A DNA stretch of 64,000 bases, taken from Acidobacteriota bacterium. GTDB lineage: Bacteria > Acidobacteriota > Vicinamibacteria > Vicinamibacterales > UBA2999. The notes beneath the pieces are model-generated. The model was not told the DNA's origin and searched no databases. It worked only from the letters and a program-made list of their open reading frames with translations. Location: NCBI GenBank assembly GCA_947465645.1, contig CANIBQ010000019.1:5093-69092 (forward strand). Direction: 5' to 3'. Positions 25,863 to 35,359 of this stretch are shown here, piece after piece. Each line of letters begins with the position of its first letter. Positions within the stretch are counted from its first letter, which is position 1. The translations under genes were made by a program, and so were the position numbers.

Positions 25863-26834
25863 ATGGACACCATGAAACTCGGCACCCGAGGCAGCCAGCT
25901 CGCGCTCTTCCAGGCCCACGCCGTGGCCGCGTTGCTTCGAGAGCGCGAAGGCGTCGAGTGCGAAATCATCGTCATCAAGACATCGGGCGATCGCCTCTCG
26001 GAAGCGACGCTCGCGCAGATCGGCGGCAAGCGGCTGTTCGTGAAGGAAATCGAGGACGCGCTGCTCGACGGCACGATCGACCTCGCCGTGCACAGCAGCA
26101 AGGACATGCCGGCGCTGCTTCCGCCCGGGCTTGTCATCGGCGCCGTGCTGCCGCGCGAGGACGCCCGCGACGCGGTGGTGCTTCCGGGCGAGGTCGGCGA
26201 GCCGCTCGCGCTGGACGACCTCGTGAGGCGGCTCGGACGCGCGCCGCGCATCGGCACGAGCAGCGTTCGCCGCATCGCGCAGCTCACCCGCATGTTTCCC
26301 GGCGCCAGGTTTCTCCCGATTCGCGGCAACCTCGACACCCGCCTGCGCAAGCTCGACTCTGGAGACTTCGATGCGATCGTCCTCGCTGCCGCCGGGTTGA
26401 GGCGCTTGAAGCTCGCAGCACGGATTTCCGCGGCGCTGCCGCCCGACACCTGCGTTCCGGCGCCAGGACAGGGAATCATCGCTGTGGAAATCCGCGCGGG
26501 CGACGCGCAGGTGCGCGAGCGCGTCGCGGGCATTACCCACCCGCCGTCAGCGTCGGCGCTTGCTGCCGAGCGAGCCCTGGTCACCCGGCTCGGGGGCGGG
26601 TGCCAGATGCCGATCGGCGCGTTCGCGTCCGAGGTCGGCCGCGACCTGCGGATGATCGCCATCGTGGTGTCCGTGGACGGATCGCGGATCGCGCGCGCGG
26701 ACACGCGCGGGCCGATCGCCGATTCCGAACGCGTGGGCGTCGAGGCCGCAGAACTGCTGCTGGCGCGCGGCGCGGCGGACATCCTGGCCGACGTGGAGCG
26801 AACGCAGGGCGCAGTGGAAGGGATTCAGCCGTGA
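25863..26834 (+). CDS. hemC: Porphobilinogen deaminase (hydroxymethylbilane synthase)
   Basis: 323 residues from ATG 25863 (a second ATG nine bases on is possible). Signatures: 'KLGTRGSQLALFQAHAVA', 'SGDRLSEATLAQIGGKRLFV', 'DLAVHSSKDMPALLP', 'GTSSVRRIAQL' and 'RGNLDTRLRKL'. Cys247 in 'LGGGCQMPIGAFA' holds the dipyrromethane cofactor. It joins four porphobilinogens into hydroxymethylbilane. The stop overlaps the GTG of the cobA-hemD fusion by 4 nt (GTGA), as expected for a channelled pair. Confidence 0.96.
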   Translation: MDTMKLGTRGSQLALFQAHAVAALLREREGVECEIIVIKTSGDRLSEATLAQIGGKRLFVKEIEDALLDGTIDLAVHSSKDMPALLPPGLVIGAVLPREDARDAVVLPGEVGEPLALDDLVRRLGRAPRIGTSSVRRIAQLTRMFPGARFLPIRGNLDTRLRKLDSGDFDAIVLAAAGLRRLKLAARISAALPPDTCVPAPGQGIIAVEIRAGDAQVRERVAGITHPPSASALAAERALVTRLGGGCQMPIGAFASEVGRDLRMIAIVVSVDGSRIARADTRGPIADSERVGVEAAELLLARGAADILADVERTQGAVEGIQP

Positions 26835-28378
26835 AACCGCGCGTCGTCTACCTGATCGGCACCGGTCCCGGCGATCCCGGATTGATCACGGTCAACGGCC
26901 TCAACTGCCTGCGTGCTGCGGACGTCGTCATCTACGACCACCTGGTGCCGCGCCGCCTGCTGCAGCACGCGCGCCCAGGGGCCGAGCTCATCGACGTCGG
27001 CACCGCGTCTCCCCAGCCGATGGCGCAGGAAGCGATCAGCTACCTCCTGGCGGACAAGGCGCGCGAGGGCAAGATCGTCGCGCGCCTGAAGTGGGGCGAT
27101 CCGTTCGTGTTCGACCGGGGCGGTGAGGAAGCGCTGTACCTGCACGAGCAGGGGGTGGCGTTCGAAGTGATCCCCGGCATCCCCGCAGGCATCGCGGTGC
27201 CGGCGTATGCGGGCGTCCCCGTCACGTATCCAGGCGGCGGCGACACGGTGACGCTCGTGCGGGGCTATGAGGACGAAAGCCGCACGCCGCCCAGTATCGA
27301 CTGGGCCAGTCTTGCGCGGCTCGAGGGCACGGTCGTCTGCTACGCCGGCGGACACCAGCTCCCGCGCATCCTGGAAGCGCTGCAGTCGCACGGCTGGCCG
27401 GCGAAGGGCCAGGGTGTCATCGTCTACAACGGCACCCTGCCGAGCCAGGAAACGATCGCCGGCACGATCGAGGAGCTGCTGGCCGCCGTTCGCGAGACGC
27501 CGAAACGGGCACCGGCCACCCTCGTCGTCGGCCGGGTGACCGGCTTCAGAGAGCATCTTCGCTGGTACGACACGCGCCCGCTCTTCGGCCGCCGCGTCCT
27601 CGTGACCCGCCCCCGCGCGCAGGCGGCGGAGCTCGTCGACCGCCTGACCGCACTCGGCGCCGACGCGGTCGAGGCGCCGATGATCCGCATCGAGCCGCCC
27701 GAGGACGCGGAGCCGCTCGCACGCGTGACCGCGGCCGCCGACGCCTTCGACTGGATTGTCTTCAGCAGCGCCAACGCCGTGGACGCGTTCATGACCATGC
27801 TCCTCGATGGCACGCGGGATGTGCGCGCGCTGAAAGGGCCACGGCTGTGCGCCGTCGGCACCGGCACGGCGGACGCGCTTGCGAAGTACGGCATCAAGGT
27901 CGACCTGCTCCCTCGCGAGTTCCGGGCCGAGGCCATCATGGCGGCGATGGCGGAGCACGGCTCGCTGAAGGGCGCGCGCGTGCTGCTGCCGCGGGCCGAC
28001 ATCGGCCGCGAGGTCATCGGCGACGATCTGCGCGGGGCCGGCGCGGTCGTCACCGAGGTCACGGCGTACCGGACGGTGCTCCAGGACAGCCAGCGCGACG
28101 ACGATCCGGACGTCTACAAGATGCTGCTCGAGGGGCGGCTCGACGTCGTGACGTTCACGAGCCCGTCCTCCGTCCGCAATTTCGCACGGGTCTACGGCGC
28201 CGACCAGGTCGCCGACCTGCTGAAGGGCACGGTGGTGGCCGTCATCGGTCCTGTCACCGCGGACGCCGCGGCACAGCTCGGAATCCCGGTCACCATCCAA
28301 CCGGTCAGCCACACGATTCCCGCGCTCGTGGATGCGATAGCTGCCCACTTCGCCGCGACAAAGACCACCGGCGTTTAA
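26831..28378 (+). CDS. cobA-hemD: Fused uroporphyrinogen-III C-methyltransferase / uroporphyrinogen-III synthase
   Basis: 515 residues from GTG 26831. Residues ~1-245 are SUMT: '[20 protein letters not shown]' (SAM-binding), '[13 protein letters not shown]', '[16 protein letters not shown]' and '[20 protein letters not shown]'. Residues ~255-510 are HemD: '[20 protein letters not shown]', '[11 protein letters not shown]', '[20 protein letters not shown]' and '[12 protein letters not shown]'. The fusion closes ring D to uroporphyrinogen III and dimethylates part of it to precorrin-2 for sirohaem or B12. Such fusions are known in other bacteria. Placed directly after hemC and before hemB. Confidence 0.95.
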   Translation: MKPRVVYLIGTGPGDPGLITVNGLNCLRAADVVIYDHLVPRRLLQHARPGAELIDVGTASPQPMAQEAISYLLADKAREGKIVARLKWGDPFVFDRGGEEALYLHEQGVAFEVIPGIPAGIAVPAYAGVPVTYPGGGDTVTLVRGYEDESRTPPSIDWASLARLEGTVVCYAGGHQLPRILEALQSHGWPAKGQGVIVYNGTLPSQETIAGTIEELLAAVRETPKRAPATLVVGRVTGFREHLRWYDTRPLFGRRVLVTRPRAQAAELVDRLTALGADAVEAPMIRIEPPEDAEPLARVTAAADAFDWIVFSSANAVDAFMTMLLDGTRDVRALKGPRLCAVGTGTADALAKYGIKVDLLPREFRAEAIMAAMAEHGSLKGARVLLPRADIGREVIGDDLRGAGAVVTEVTAYRTVLQDSQRDDDPDVYKMLLEGRLDVVTFTSPSSVRNFARVYGADQVADLLKGTVVAVIGPVTADAAAQLGIPVTIQPVSHTIPALVDAIAAHFAATKTTGV

Positions 28379-28401
28379 GCGTTCGTGGCAAGATCAATCG
28401 C

Positions 28402-29409
28402 ATGGCAGTCAAGACCGCAACACGGCTGAATCTCGCGCGGCGGCCGCGCCGGCTTCGCCGCACCGAGGCCATTCGCAGCCTGGTGCGCGAGACGCACCTG
28501 ACGGCCGACTGCTTCATCTATCCCCTCTTCGTCTGCGAGGGGCATGGCGTCCGCCGCGAAGTCTCGTCGATGCCCGGCGTCTACCAGTTGTCCGTGGACG
28601 AAGCGGTCAAGGAAGCCGCGGCGGCCAAGGCGGAGGGCGTGCCGGCCGTCCTGCTGTTCGGATTGCCCGCCGACAAGGACGCGAATGGCACGCTCGCGGC
28701 CGATCCCGAAGCGCCGGTCCAGACCGCGGTACGCGCGCTCAAGCGGGCGATCCCCGACCTCGTCGTGATCACCGACGTCTGCATGTGCGAGTACACGTCG
28801 CACGGGCACTGCGGCATCCTCGACGGCGAGGAGATCGCCAACGACGTGACGGTTGCCCACCTCGCGCAGGTGGCGCTGTCGCATGCCGCGTCAGGAGCTG
28901 ATTTCGTCGCGCCGTCCGACATGATGGACGGCCGCGTCGGCGCGATTCGCCAGATGCTCGACGAGCGCGGGTTCGAGCGGGTCGGCATCATGTCCTACGC
29001 GGCCAAGTACTGCTCGGCGTTCTACGGTCCGTTCCGCGACGCCGCTGATTCGGCGCCGCAGTTCGGCGACCGGCGCGGCTACCAGATGGATCCCGCCAAC
29101 GTCGCGGAAGCGCTGCGGGAGGTCGAGATCGATCTCGCCGAGGGCGCCGACGTCATCATCATGAAGCCGGCACTGCCCTACCTGGATGTCATCGCCCGCG
29201 TGAGGACGAAGTTCGGACATCCGATCGCCGCCTATCAGGTCAGCGGCGAGTTTGCGATGATCAAGGCGGCGGGCTCACACGGCTGGATCGACGAGACGCG
29301 CGCGATGATGGAGGCGCTGACGTCCATCCGCCGCGCCGGCGCTGACATGATCATCACCTACTTCGCGCGTGACGCGGCGAGACTCCTTGCGCAAACCAAA
29401 CACCAGTAA
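28402..29409 (+). CDS. hemB: Delta-aminolevulinic acid dehydratase (zinc type)
   Basis: 335 residues from ATG 28402, where homology begins ('[20 protein letters not shown]'). The catalytic zinc ligands Cys127, Cys129 and Cys137 are present in '[15 protein letters not shown]', so this is a Zn enzyme rather than the Mg/Asp type. The Schiff-base lysines are in '[20 protein letters not shown]' and '[11 protein letters not shown]'. It condenses two aminolevulinates to porphobilinogen. Its last 41 nt overlap the proposed hemL start. Confidence 0.96.
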   Translation: MAVKTATRLNLARRPRRLRRTEAIRSLVRETHLTADCFIYPLFVCEGHGVRREVSSMPGVYQLSVDEAVKEAAAAKAEGVPAVLLFGLPADKDANGTLAADPEAPVQTAVRALKRAIPDLVVITDVCMCEYTSHGHCGILDGEEIANDVTVAHLAQVALSHAASGADFVAPSDMMDGRVGAIRQMLDERGFERVGIMSYAAKYCSAFYGPFRDAADSAPQFGDRRGYQMDPANVAEALREVEIDLAEGADVIIMKPALPYLDVIARVRTKFGHPIAAYQVSGEFAMIKAAGSHGWIDETRAMMEALTSIRRAGADMIITYFARDAARLLAQTKHQ

Positions 29410-30682
29410 AAAACTCTTCGAGCGCGCACGGCAGATCCTGCCTGGCGGCGTCGACAGTCCCGTTCGCGCGTTCCAATCCGTCGGCGGCGCGCCGCTCTTC
29501 GTACGCCGCGCATCCGGCGCCAGGATCGAAGACGTCGACGGCAACCGGTTCATCGACTACGTGATGTCGTGGGGCCCGCTCATTCATGGCCACGCGCCGC
29601 CCGGGCTCGTCCGTGCCGTCGGCGCCGCGGCCAGGCTCGGCACCAGCTTCGGCGCCCCCTCGTCACTCGAGATCGACCTGGGCGAACGGGTGCGAGCCCT
29701 CATGCCGTCGATGGAGCGCGTGCGCTTCGTCAGCTCCGGCACCGAGGCCGCGATGAGTGCCGTCCGGGTCGCCCGGGCGTTTACCGGCCGCGACCGGATC
29801 ATCAAGTTCGAGGGCTGTTACCACGGCCACGCCGACGCCTTCCTGGTGAAGGCGGGGTCGGGTGCGACGACGCTCGGCGTGCCGACCAGTCCTGGGGTCC
29901 CGAAGGCCGTCGCCAACGATACGCTGCTCGCGCGCTACAACGACGCCGCGTCGGTCGAGACGCTCTGCGAAGAGCAGGGCCGCGCCATCGCCGCGATCAT
30001 CGTCGAGCCGATCGCCGGAAACATGGGCGTGGTCGCGCCGGCGGACGGATTTCTCCAAGCGCTGCGCGACATCGCGACGCGGCACCGCATCGTGCTGATT
30101 TTCGACGAGGTCATTTCCGGCTTCCGCGCGTCGGCCGGCGGAGCGCAGGCGATCTTTGGCATCACGCCCGATCTCACATGCCTCGGCAAGATCATCGGCG
30201 GCGGTCTGCCGGTGGGCGCCTACGGCGGGCGGGCGGACATCATGGACATGGTGGCACCCGCCGGTCCGGTCTATCAGGCTGGAACGCTGTCCGGCAATCC
30301 CCTGGCGATGACGGCTGGGTTGTGGGCGCTGAAGCGGCTGACACCGGGACTGTACAGAGACCTTGCCAGGCGTGGATCCATGCTGGCGTCCGGGTTTGCG
30401 GAGGCCGCGCGGACAGCGCGGGTGCCGCTGCAGGTGAACGCCTTCGGATCGGTGATGACGCCGTTCTTCACGGCATCGCCGGTGCGCGATTACGACTCGG
30501 CGCTCACCGCCAACACGCGCGCGTATGCGACGTTCTTTCAAGCGATGCTGGCGCGCGGCATCTATCCCCCGCCGTCACAATTCGAGGCGTGGTTCCTCTC
30601 CGCCGCGCATACCGATCGGGATGTGAAGAAGACCGTGGATGCCGCGCGCGCCGCCATGAAAGCCGTCGCGAGGGAAATGTAG
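29369..30682 (+). CDS. hemL: Glutamate-1-semialdehyde 2,1-aminomutase
   Basis: 437 residues if GTG 29369 is used. That start overlaps hemB by 41 nt, and TTG 29387 would shorten the overlap. Landmarks: '[20 protein letters not shown]', '[19 protein letters not shown]', '[20 protein letters not shown]', '[20 protein letters not shown]' and '[18 protein letters not shown]'. The PLP-binding lysine (~274) is in '[19 protein letters not shown]'. It makes 5-aminolevulinate from the HemA product and completes the C5 pathway. Last gene of the operon; palindromic repeats lie downstream. Confidence 0.95.
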   Translation: MTRRDSLRKPNTSKKLFERARQILPGGVDSPVRAFQSVGGAPLFVRRASGARIEDVDGNRFIDYVMSWGPLIHGHAPPGLVRAVGAAARLGTSFGAPSSLEIDLGERVRALMPSMERVRFVSSGTEAAMSAVRVARAFTGRDRIIKFEGCYHGHADAFLVKAGSGATTLGVPTSPGVPKAVANDTLLARYNDAASVETLCEEQGRAIAAIIVEPIAGNMGVVAPADGFLQALRDIATRHRIVLIFDEVISGFRASAGGAQAIFGITPDLTCLGKIIGGGLPVGAYGGRADIMDMVAPAGPVYQAGTLSGNPLAMTAGLWALKRLTPGLYRDLARRGSMLASGFAEAARTARVPLQVNAFGSVMTPFFTASPVRDYDSALTANTRAYATFFQAMLARGIYPPPSQFEAWFLSAAHTDRDVKKTVDAARAAMKAVAREM

Positions 30683-30706
30683 CCGACTTTTGTGATCACG
30701 ACACAC

Positions 30707-30800
30707 CGAGGCGGTGAGACACCCGCCTCCGCTAAAGCTACGGCGGGCAAGCCATATCGGCTTGGGCGCCGAAGCCGCAGGCGAAGGCGGCTGCCTCGGT
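30707..30800. repeat. Cluster of palindromic repeats between convergent genes
   Basis: The 138-nt gap between hemL and the convergent glycine-zipper gene carries a 7-bp inverted repeat GAGGCGG/CCGCCTC (~30707-30728). It also holds a copy of the dispersed repeat CCGCTAAAGCTACGGCGGGC (from 30729), and CAAGCC-ATATC-GGCTTG (30748-30764). The cluster may serve as a bidirectional transcription terminator; no U-tract is obvious. Confidence 0.55.
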
Positions 30801-30820
30801 GTCCCGTATCAGCGAAGTTA

Positions 30821-31762
30821 CTAACGGGCTGCCGCGGTACCTTGGACCGTCAGTGGCGAATCGATCCGCACGCGGAGCACGGAGCCCTGCGGCAGTTCGA
30901 CTTCCTTGCCTTCGGTAGCCGCGATCGTGCCGCCGCCGCCGATCAGGATGCCCGCGATGGCGCCCTTGACGCCGCCGAGAAGGCCGCCGATGATCGCGCC
31001 GACGCCGGCCCCGGCCGCAGTGCGGCCGACCTCACCCTTGATGCCCTCGCCTTCGATGGCCTCCGTCACGGTGCCGCGCATCGGGTACGCCCGGCCGCTG
31101 ACCGTGACCTGGTCGAAGCTGACCGTCATCTTCGACGTCCGATTCGTGCGCGTGCCCTGCTCGACCGCCGTGACGACACCCCGCACGACCGAGCCCATCG
31201 GGATGACCGTCCGGCCATTGACGTTCACGTCGATCAGCGTCGTCGCTTCGAAGCGATCTTCCACCTTGGCGATGCCCGAATCGAGCGTGTTCGAGAGGCG
31301 CACGTCGATCTCGGTACCCGCCGGGATCTCAACGCCGCCGCGCTGGTTCGCGGCCGTCGAGCCCATGGTGCTGCGCGCCGTCTGCCGACCCGTGGACGGG
31401 GTGGACGGCGCTGCTGAATACGCGCCGGTCGAGTCGCCGCGCGCGCGCGTGCGCAGGTCTTCGATACGATCGCGCGTATCCGCGTACTCGTAACGCGCGA
31501 AGTTCTGCGGATCCTTCCGCAGCTTCACCTTCAGATAAATCACTTCATCACGAAGGTCGTCGAGCTCCGCCTGGAGCTGGCTGGCGCGCGAGCTGTCCCG
31601 CCCCCGGAGCTGCGACACGTCATTACCTGCCTGGTAGACGCTGTCCTGGAGCCGCTGAATGTCCGATTGGGAAACGTTCGAGCCCTGCTGCGCGGCAACC
31701 GGCGCCGCGAGAGTGGCTACGAGCAGAGCCGCGAAAGCGGCGTTGTAGAACTTGCGAGGCAT
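30821..31762 (-). CDS. Secreted glycine-zipper protein with coiled coil
   Basis: 313 residues from ATG 31762, with ribosome-binding site AGGAGG ten bases upstream. Signal peptide (FYNAAFAALLVATLAAPVAA), then a coiled coil (~25-75, 'LQDSVYQAGNDVSQLRGRDS', 'LQAELDDLRDEVIYLKVKL') and a Ser/Thr-rich linker. A beta domain follows ('GTEIDVRLSNTLDSGIAKVE', 'GRTVIPMGSVVRGVV', 'SKMTVSFDQVTVSGRAYPM'). A glycine-zipper stretch (GAGVGAIIGGLLGGVKGAIA) lies near the C-terminus and could insert in a membrane. Likely an envelope protein of unknown function. Convergent with hemL; monocistronic. Confidence 0.8.
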   Translation of the reverse strand: MPRKFYNAAFAALLVATLAAPVAAQQGSNVSQSDIQRLQDSVYQAGNDVSQLRGRDSSRASQLQAELDDLRDEVIYLKVKLRKDPQNFARYEYADTRDRIEDLRTRARGDSTGAYSAAPSTPSTGRQTARSTMGSTAANQRGGVEIPAGTEIDVRLSNTLDSGIAKVEDRFEATTLIDVNVNGRTVIPMGSVVRGVVTAVEQGTRTNRTSKMTVSFDQVTVSGRAYPMRGTVTEAIEGEGIKGEVGRTAAGAGVGAIIGGLLGGVKGAIAGILIGGGGTIAATEGKEVELPQGSVLRVRIDSPLTVQGTAAAR

Positions 31763-31831
31763 GCGATCCGTCCTCCTGTGTAGAGCGTGAACAAAGCTAT
31801 TCACCTGAGGTGTAGTGCAATTGTCGGGCCG

Positions 31832-31928
31832 CTAGAACGCTTTCCATGTGTACGTAGCGTCCGCCTTCAGGCGGACCGCGTGAGTCCGGCTAAAGCCGGA
31901 CACTACGTTCTGATGAAAAACGCTCTAG
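31832..31928. repeat. 97-bp MITE-like element with terminal inverted repeats
   Basis: The ends form 36-nt inverted repeats with 28 matching positions (left arm begins CTAGAACGCTTTCCATGTG, right arm read backwards begins CTAGAGCGTTTTTCATCAG). Inside are two further hairpins, GTCCGCC-TTCA-GGCGGAC and GTCCGGC-TAAA-GCCGGAC. The right end contains the TAG stop codon of rseP (31925-31927). A half copy lies at 42041-42068. Confidence 0.7.
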
Positions 31929-33244
31929 TCACGCCAAGGCATGAGCCCTTCTATCCAACTGATCCGTGTGAGATCGTTGTAGATCACCGTCACCATCAGC
32001 ATCATCAAAAGGACAAATCCCGCGAGCAGCATCTTTTCCTTGACCCGCAGGCTGAAGTCGCGCCGGGCGATGCCTTCGAGCGCCATGATGAGGATGTGAC
32101 CGCCGTCGAGCACCGGTACGGGCATCAGGTTGAGCAAGCCGAGGTTGAGGCTGATCGAGGCCATCAGCGAGAAGAGCGCGATCCATCCCGCCTGGGCTGA
32201 TTCCCCTGAAAGCTGGGCAATGGCGACCGGCCCCATGAGCTGACGCGGTGACGTCGAGCCGACGAACAGGCCGCCGAGTGTCTTGAAGATCAAGCCGCTG
32301 AGCTCGATGTTGCGTTCCACGCTCAGCTTCAACGCCTCGAGCGGGCCAGGGTTGAACGACTTGCTGGCTTCGCGAGGCGTGATGCCGATCATCCCGCGGT
32401 CGCCGCGCTGCACCGGCGTGACCGTAATCTGCTGCTCCTGGCCGTCACGCCTGATCGTCACGTCGATAGGCTTCCCGGCATTGGGCGCCGTGGCGTCCAC
32501 GAGCTGGCGGGCAAAGACAACGCGCTTGCCGTTGACGGCCACGATGACGTCACCCGCGCGGATCCCTGCCTTGTCCGCTGGATCGCCTGGCAGGACGGAG
32601 TCGACGATCGGATTCACGTCGGGAAGGACGCCGATGTCGCCAATCTCGTATTTCGTCTGCGCGTCGGGGCGGATCGTGACGGTGACCGTCTGGCTGCTGC
32701 GCAACAGCGTCACCGGCACGTCCCGATCGGGACGCGTGCCGATGGCGAGGAACAGGTCGTCCCACGTCTCGATCTCATCGCCATCGACGGTGAGGATCCG
32801 ATCGCCCCGCTGGATGCCAACTCCCTCGGCGGGAGATCCAGGCGACACCATGCCGACGATCGGCGGTTCATCCTGGTATGCGGGCACGCTCGCGCCCTGC
32901 GCCAGCACGATCGCGAGTACTACGACTGCGAGCAGGAGGTTCATGACCGGTCCCATGATCAGGATCTGGAACCGTTCCCACTTCGTCTTCGACAGGAATT
33001 CGTCGGGCTTGCCCGTGCGCGGATCGTCCGGGTTCTCGCCGGCCATCTTCACGTAGCCGCCGAGCGGAATGATGCTGATGCAGTACTCCGTATCCCCGCG
33101 CGTAAACTTGAGGATCTTCGGTCCAAAACCGAGCGAGAACGTCAGCACGCGGACGCCGAGCCTGCGGGCGGCAAGGAAGTGCCCGAGCTCGTGGATAAAC
33201 ACGAGGACGCCGAGAACGAACAGAAAAGCCAATAACGTCGTCAA
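31925..33244 (-). CDS. rseP: RIP metalloprotease RseP (site-2 protease)
   Basis: 439 residues from TTG 33244. Zinc site H18-E-L-G-H22 in the first helix ('VLVFIHELGHFLAARRLGV'), plus the third ligand region 'LLNLMPVPVLDGGHILI'. Two PDZ domains lie between (~110-290; 'IVGMVSPGSPAEGVGIQRGD', 'VLPGDPADKAGIRAGDVIVA'). Cuts membrane-embedded anti-sigma factors and signal peptides. Clustered with dxr, cdsA and uppS as in many genomes. The last codon and stop lie in a MITE-like repeat. The start is weakly supported (GAGG ~10 nt upstream). Confidence 0.93.
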   Translation of the reverse strand: MTTLLAFLFVLGVLVFIHELGHFLAARRLGVRVLTFSLGFGPKILKFTRGDTEYCISIIPLGGYVKMAGENPDDPRTGKPDEFLSKTKWERFQILIMGPVMNLLLAVVVLAIVLAQGASVPAYQDEPPIVGMVSPGSPAEGVGIQRGDRILTVDGDEIETWDDLFLAIGTRPDRDVPVTLLRSSQTVTVTIRPDAQTKYEIGDIGVLPDVNPIVDSVLPGDPADKAGIRAGDVIVAVNGKRVVFARQLVDATAPNAGKPIDVTIRRDGQEQQITVTPVQRGDRGMIGITPREASKSFNPGPLEALKLSVERNIELSGLIFKTLGGLFVGSTSPRQLMGPVAIAQLSGESAQAGWIALFSLMASISLNLGLLNLMPVPVLDGGHILIMALEGIARRDFSLRVKEKMLLAGFVLLMMLMVTVIYNDLTRISWIEGLMPWRD

Positions 33245-33364
33245 CTGGAAGACCTCTAGTGGACCGTTCGGACTGATTGAGTACTACTCACAACAAGCCT
33301 CCGAGCGCGGTCGGCGGGCCGCGACAACGGAGCGGCCCGGTGGTAGTTCAGAAGGTACACACCA

Positions 33365-34531
33365 CTAGACCGTCAATTCTAACCCGCGGGCCAACTCACG
33401 CGCGTGTTCGCGCGCCCAGGCGTCGGCGCGCCGGACCTCGTCCAGCGTCAACAGCGGCTCGACCGTGTGCGCGGTCATCGTCTTCTCTATGACGCGTGGG
33501 ATGGCCATAAAGCCGAGCTTGCCCTGCAGGAATAAATCGACAGCCACCTCGTTGGCTGCATTCAGGACCACCGGGAGGGTGCCGCCTGCCCGAAGCGCGC
33601 GGTACGCCAGGCCAAGTGAAGGAAAACGGTCGTGGGACGGGGGGAGGAATTCCAGGCGGGCGGCCCGGGTCAGGTCGAGCGACGGCAGGGCGGCCTCCCA
33701 GCGGTCGGGGTACGAAAAAGCGTACTGAATCGGGAGCCGCATGTCGGTTACGCCAAGCTGTGCAATTACAGAACCGTCGACGAGCTCCACCATCGAGTGG
33801 ACGATGGATTGCGGGTGAATGACGACATCGATCTGATCGGCGGAAACATCGAACAGCCAATGGGCCTCGATCACCTCGAGGCCCTTGTTCATCAGCGTCG
33901 CCGAGTCGATGGTGATCTTACGGCCCATCTGCCACGTCGGGTGCTGGAGCGCGGCCTCCGGGCCGACGCGCTCGAGTTCAGAGGCCGAGCGCTCGCGAAA
34001 CGGGCCGCCTGACGCCGTGAGGATCAGGCGGCGAACCTCGCCGCGGGTCCGCCCGTGCAGGCACTGATGAATGGCGTTGTGCTCGCTGTCGACCGGGAAG
34101 ATCTCGACGCCCCTGCGGCGCGCGGCCGCGGTGACGAGCGCGCCGGCCATGACCAGCACCTCTTTGTTGGCCAGCGCAATCGTCTTGCCTGCCTCGATCG
34201 CCGCGAGCACCGCTTCGAGACCCGCCGTCCCGGCCGACGCGCACAACACGATGTCGACCGAGGGATGGGTGGCGACGGCTATCAGCCCCTCGGTTCCGGA
34301 GCCGACCGCGCGCGGAACGTTGGAGCACGCCGACCTGAAACGATCGAGCGCGGCATCCGTGGCCATCGCGACGACGTCGGGGCAATACCGGTCGACCTGC
34401 TCTGCCAGAAGCGTCGCATTGTCGCCGGCCGCAAGCGACACGACTTTCAGCCGCGTGGGATGGGCGTCGATGACCGACAGCGCGCTGCGGCCAATCGAGC
34501 CGGTCGATCCCAGAATGGCGATGCGTTTCAT
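33365..34531 (-). CDS. dxr: 1-deoxy-D-xylulose 5-phosphate reductoisomerase
   Basis: 388 residues from ATG 34531. NADPH motif 'RIAILGSTGSIGRSALSVID' at the N-terminus, then 'ALANKEVLVMAG', 'PVDSEHNAIHQCLHG' with metal ligands Asp/Glu, 'LTASGGPFRERS' and 'PTWQMGRKITIDSATLMNKG'. It performs the first committed step of the MEP isoprenoid pathway. Start overlaps the cdsA stop by 4 nt. Product flow links to uppS in the same operon (isoprenoids to undecaprenyl diphosphate). Confidence 0.96.
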   Translation of the reverse strand: MKRIAILGSTGSIGRSALSVIDAHPTRLKVVSLAAGDNATLLAEQVDRYCPDVVAMATDAALDRFRSACSNVPRAVGSGTEGLIAVATHPSVDIVLCASAGTAGLEAVLAAIEAGKTIALANKEVLVMAGALVTAAARRRGVEIFPVDSEHNAIHQCLHGRTRGEVRRLILTASGGPFRERSASELERVGPEAALQHPTWQMGRKITIDSATLMNKGLEVIEAHWLFDVSADQIDVVIHPQSIVHSMVELVDGSVIAQLGVTDMRLPIQYAFSYPDRWEAALPSLDLTRAARLEFLPPSHDRFPSLGLAYRALRAGGTLPVVLNAANEVAVDLFLQGKLGFMAIPRVIEKTMTAHTVEPLLTLDEVRRADAWAREHARELARGLELTV

Positions 34532-35352
34532 GACCGCAAGTACAGATAGTAGGCGGGCACCGCGAAGAGCAGCGCGTCGATCCGGTCGAGCACGCCGCCG
34601 TGCCCGGGAATCAGCGTCGAGCTGTCCTTGAGATTGGCGTCGCGCTTCAGCCGCGATTCGAAGAGATCGCCGCAGATACCAAGGACGACGATCGTGAGGC
34701 CGAGAATCGCCATCGGCGCCGGGGCGAAACCCGGCAGCATGCGCGGCCCTGCGATGGCCATGAAGAGCGTGCCGAAGACGAGTCCGCCGATGGCGCCCTC
34801 GATCGTCTTCTTCGGGCTGATCGTCGGCGCGAGCGGGCGGCGTCCGAATGCCCGGCCGGAATAGTACTGGGCCGTGTCACTCAGCACGACGGTCGCAATC
34901 AGGAGGAGCGTCGCGCCCGGTCCGTTGAGCGCCTGCACGCTCACGAGCATCCCGAGCGGCACGCCGATGTACCAGGGCGCCACAAATCCCCCCGACGCCT
35001 GCGCGATCGTCGCGCCGCCAAAGAGCACCTGCATCACGAGCAGCGCGAAGGCGACCATGACGAGGCCGAGCAGCGTCTGCAGATCCGGCAGCAGCATGTA
35101 CCAGCAGGTCACGGCGACCAGAAGGAGGATCGGCGCCTCCGCGGACCGTAAAGGTCTGCGCCGGGGGTTACTCGGCTCGATGCGGCGCGGATCCTCACGG
35201 TCCGCGACCGGGGCTTTCACGATCCGCAGGTATTCGTGGGCCGCGAGCACGGCCACCAGTGATGCCAGCAGGCGAAGGCCGATGACCGGAAGAAACAGGA
35301 TTGCCGCGAGTGCCGCGGCGGCGAGGGCGACCCCGCTGAGGAGTCGCGTCAT
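34528..35352 (-). CDS. cdsA: Phosphatidate cytidylyltransferase
   Basis: 274 residues with about seven membrane helices. The C-terminal family signature is recognisable in 'SSTLIPGHGGVLDRIDALLF', and 'LSDTAQYYSGRAFGRRPLAP' with 'ISPKKTIEGAIGGLVFGTLF' are further CdsA motifs. It makes CDP-diacylglycerol from phosphatidate and CTP. Residues ~47-72 (VADREDPRRIEPSNPRRRP…) form a charged insertion between helices, encoded by a pair of dispersed palindromes (35141-35205). Overlaps dxr by 4 nt and lies 7 nt after uppS. Confidence 0.92.
   Translation of the reverse strand: MTRLLSGVALAAAALAAILFLPVIGLRLLASLVAVLAAHEYLRIVKAPVADREDPRRIEPSNPRRRPLRSAEAPILLLVAVTCWYMLLPDLQTLLGLVMVAFALLVMQVLFGGATIAQASGGFVAPWYIGVPLGMLVSVQALNGPGATLLLIATVVLSDTAQYYSGRAFGRRPLAPTISPKKTIEGAIGGLVFGTLFMAIAGPRMLPGFAPAPMAILGLTIVVLGICGDLFESRLKRDANLKDSSTLIPGHGGVLDRIDALLFAVPAYYLYLRS
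35141..35205. repeat. Palindromic repeat pair translated within cdsA
   Basis: GCGGACC-GTAAA-GGTCTGC (35141-35159) and GCGGATC-CTCAC-GGTCCGC (35187-35205), each with one mismatch. The second shares the leader GATGCGGCGCGGA with the copy at 39279-39302. Same family as the repeats in ctaB and the flippase gene. In cdsA they add about 25 charged residues in a loop. Confidence 0.65.
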
Positions 35353-35359
35353 CGAGAGG

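Noticed and set aside
26825..28348. 507-codon open frame antisense to cobA-hemD
   Set aside because: Exact mirror of a well-supported fusion gene; no motif.
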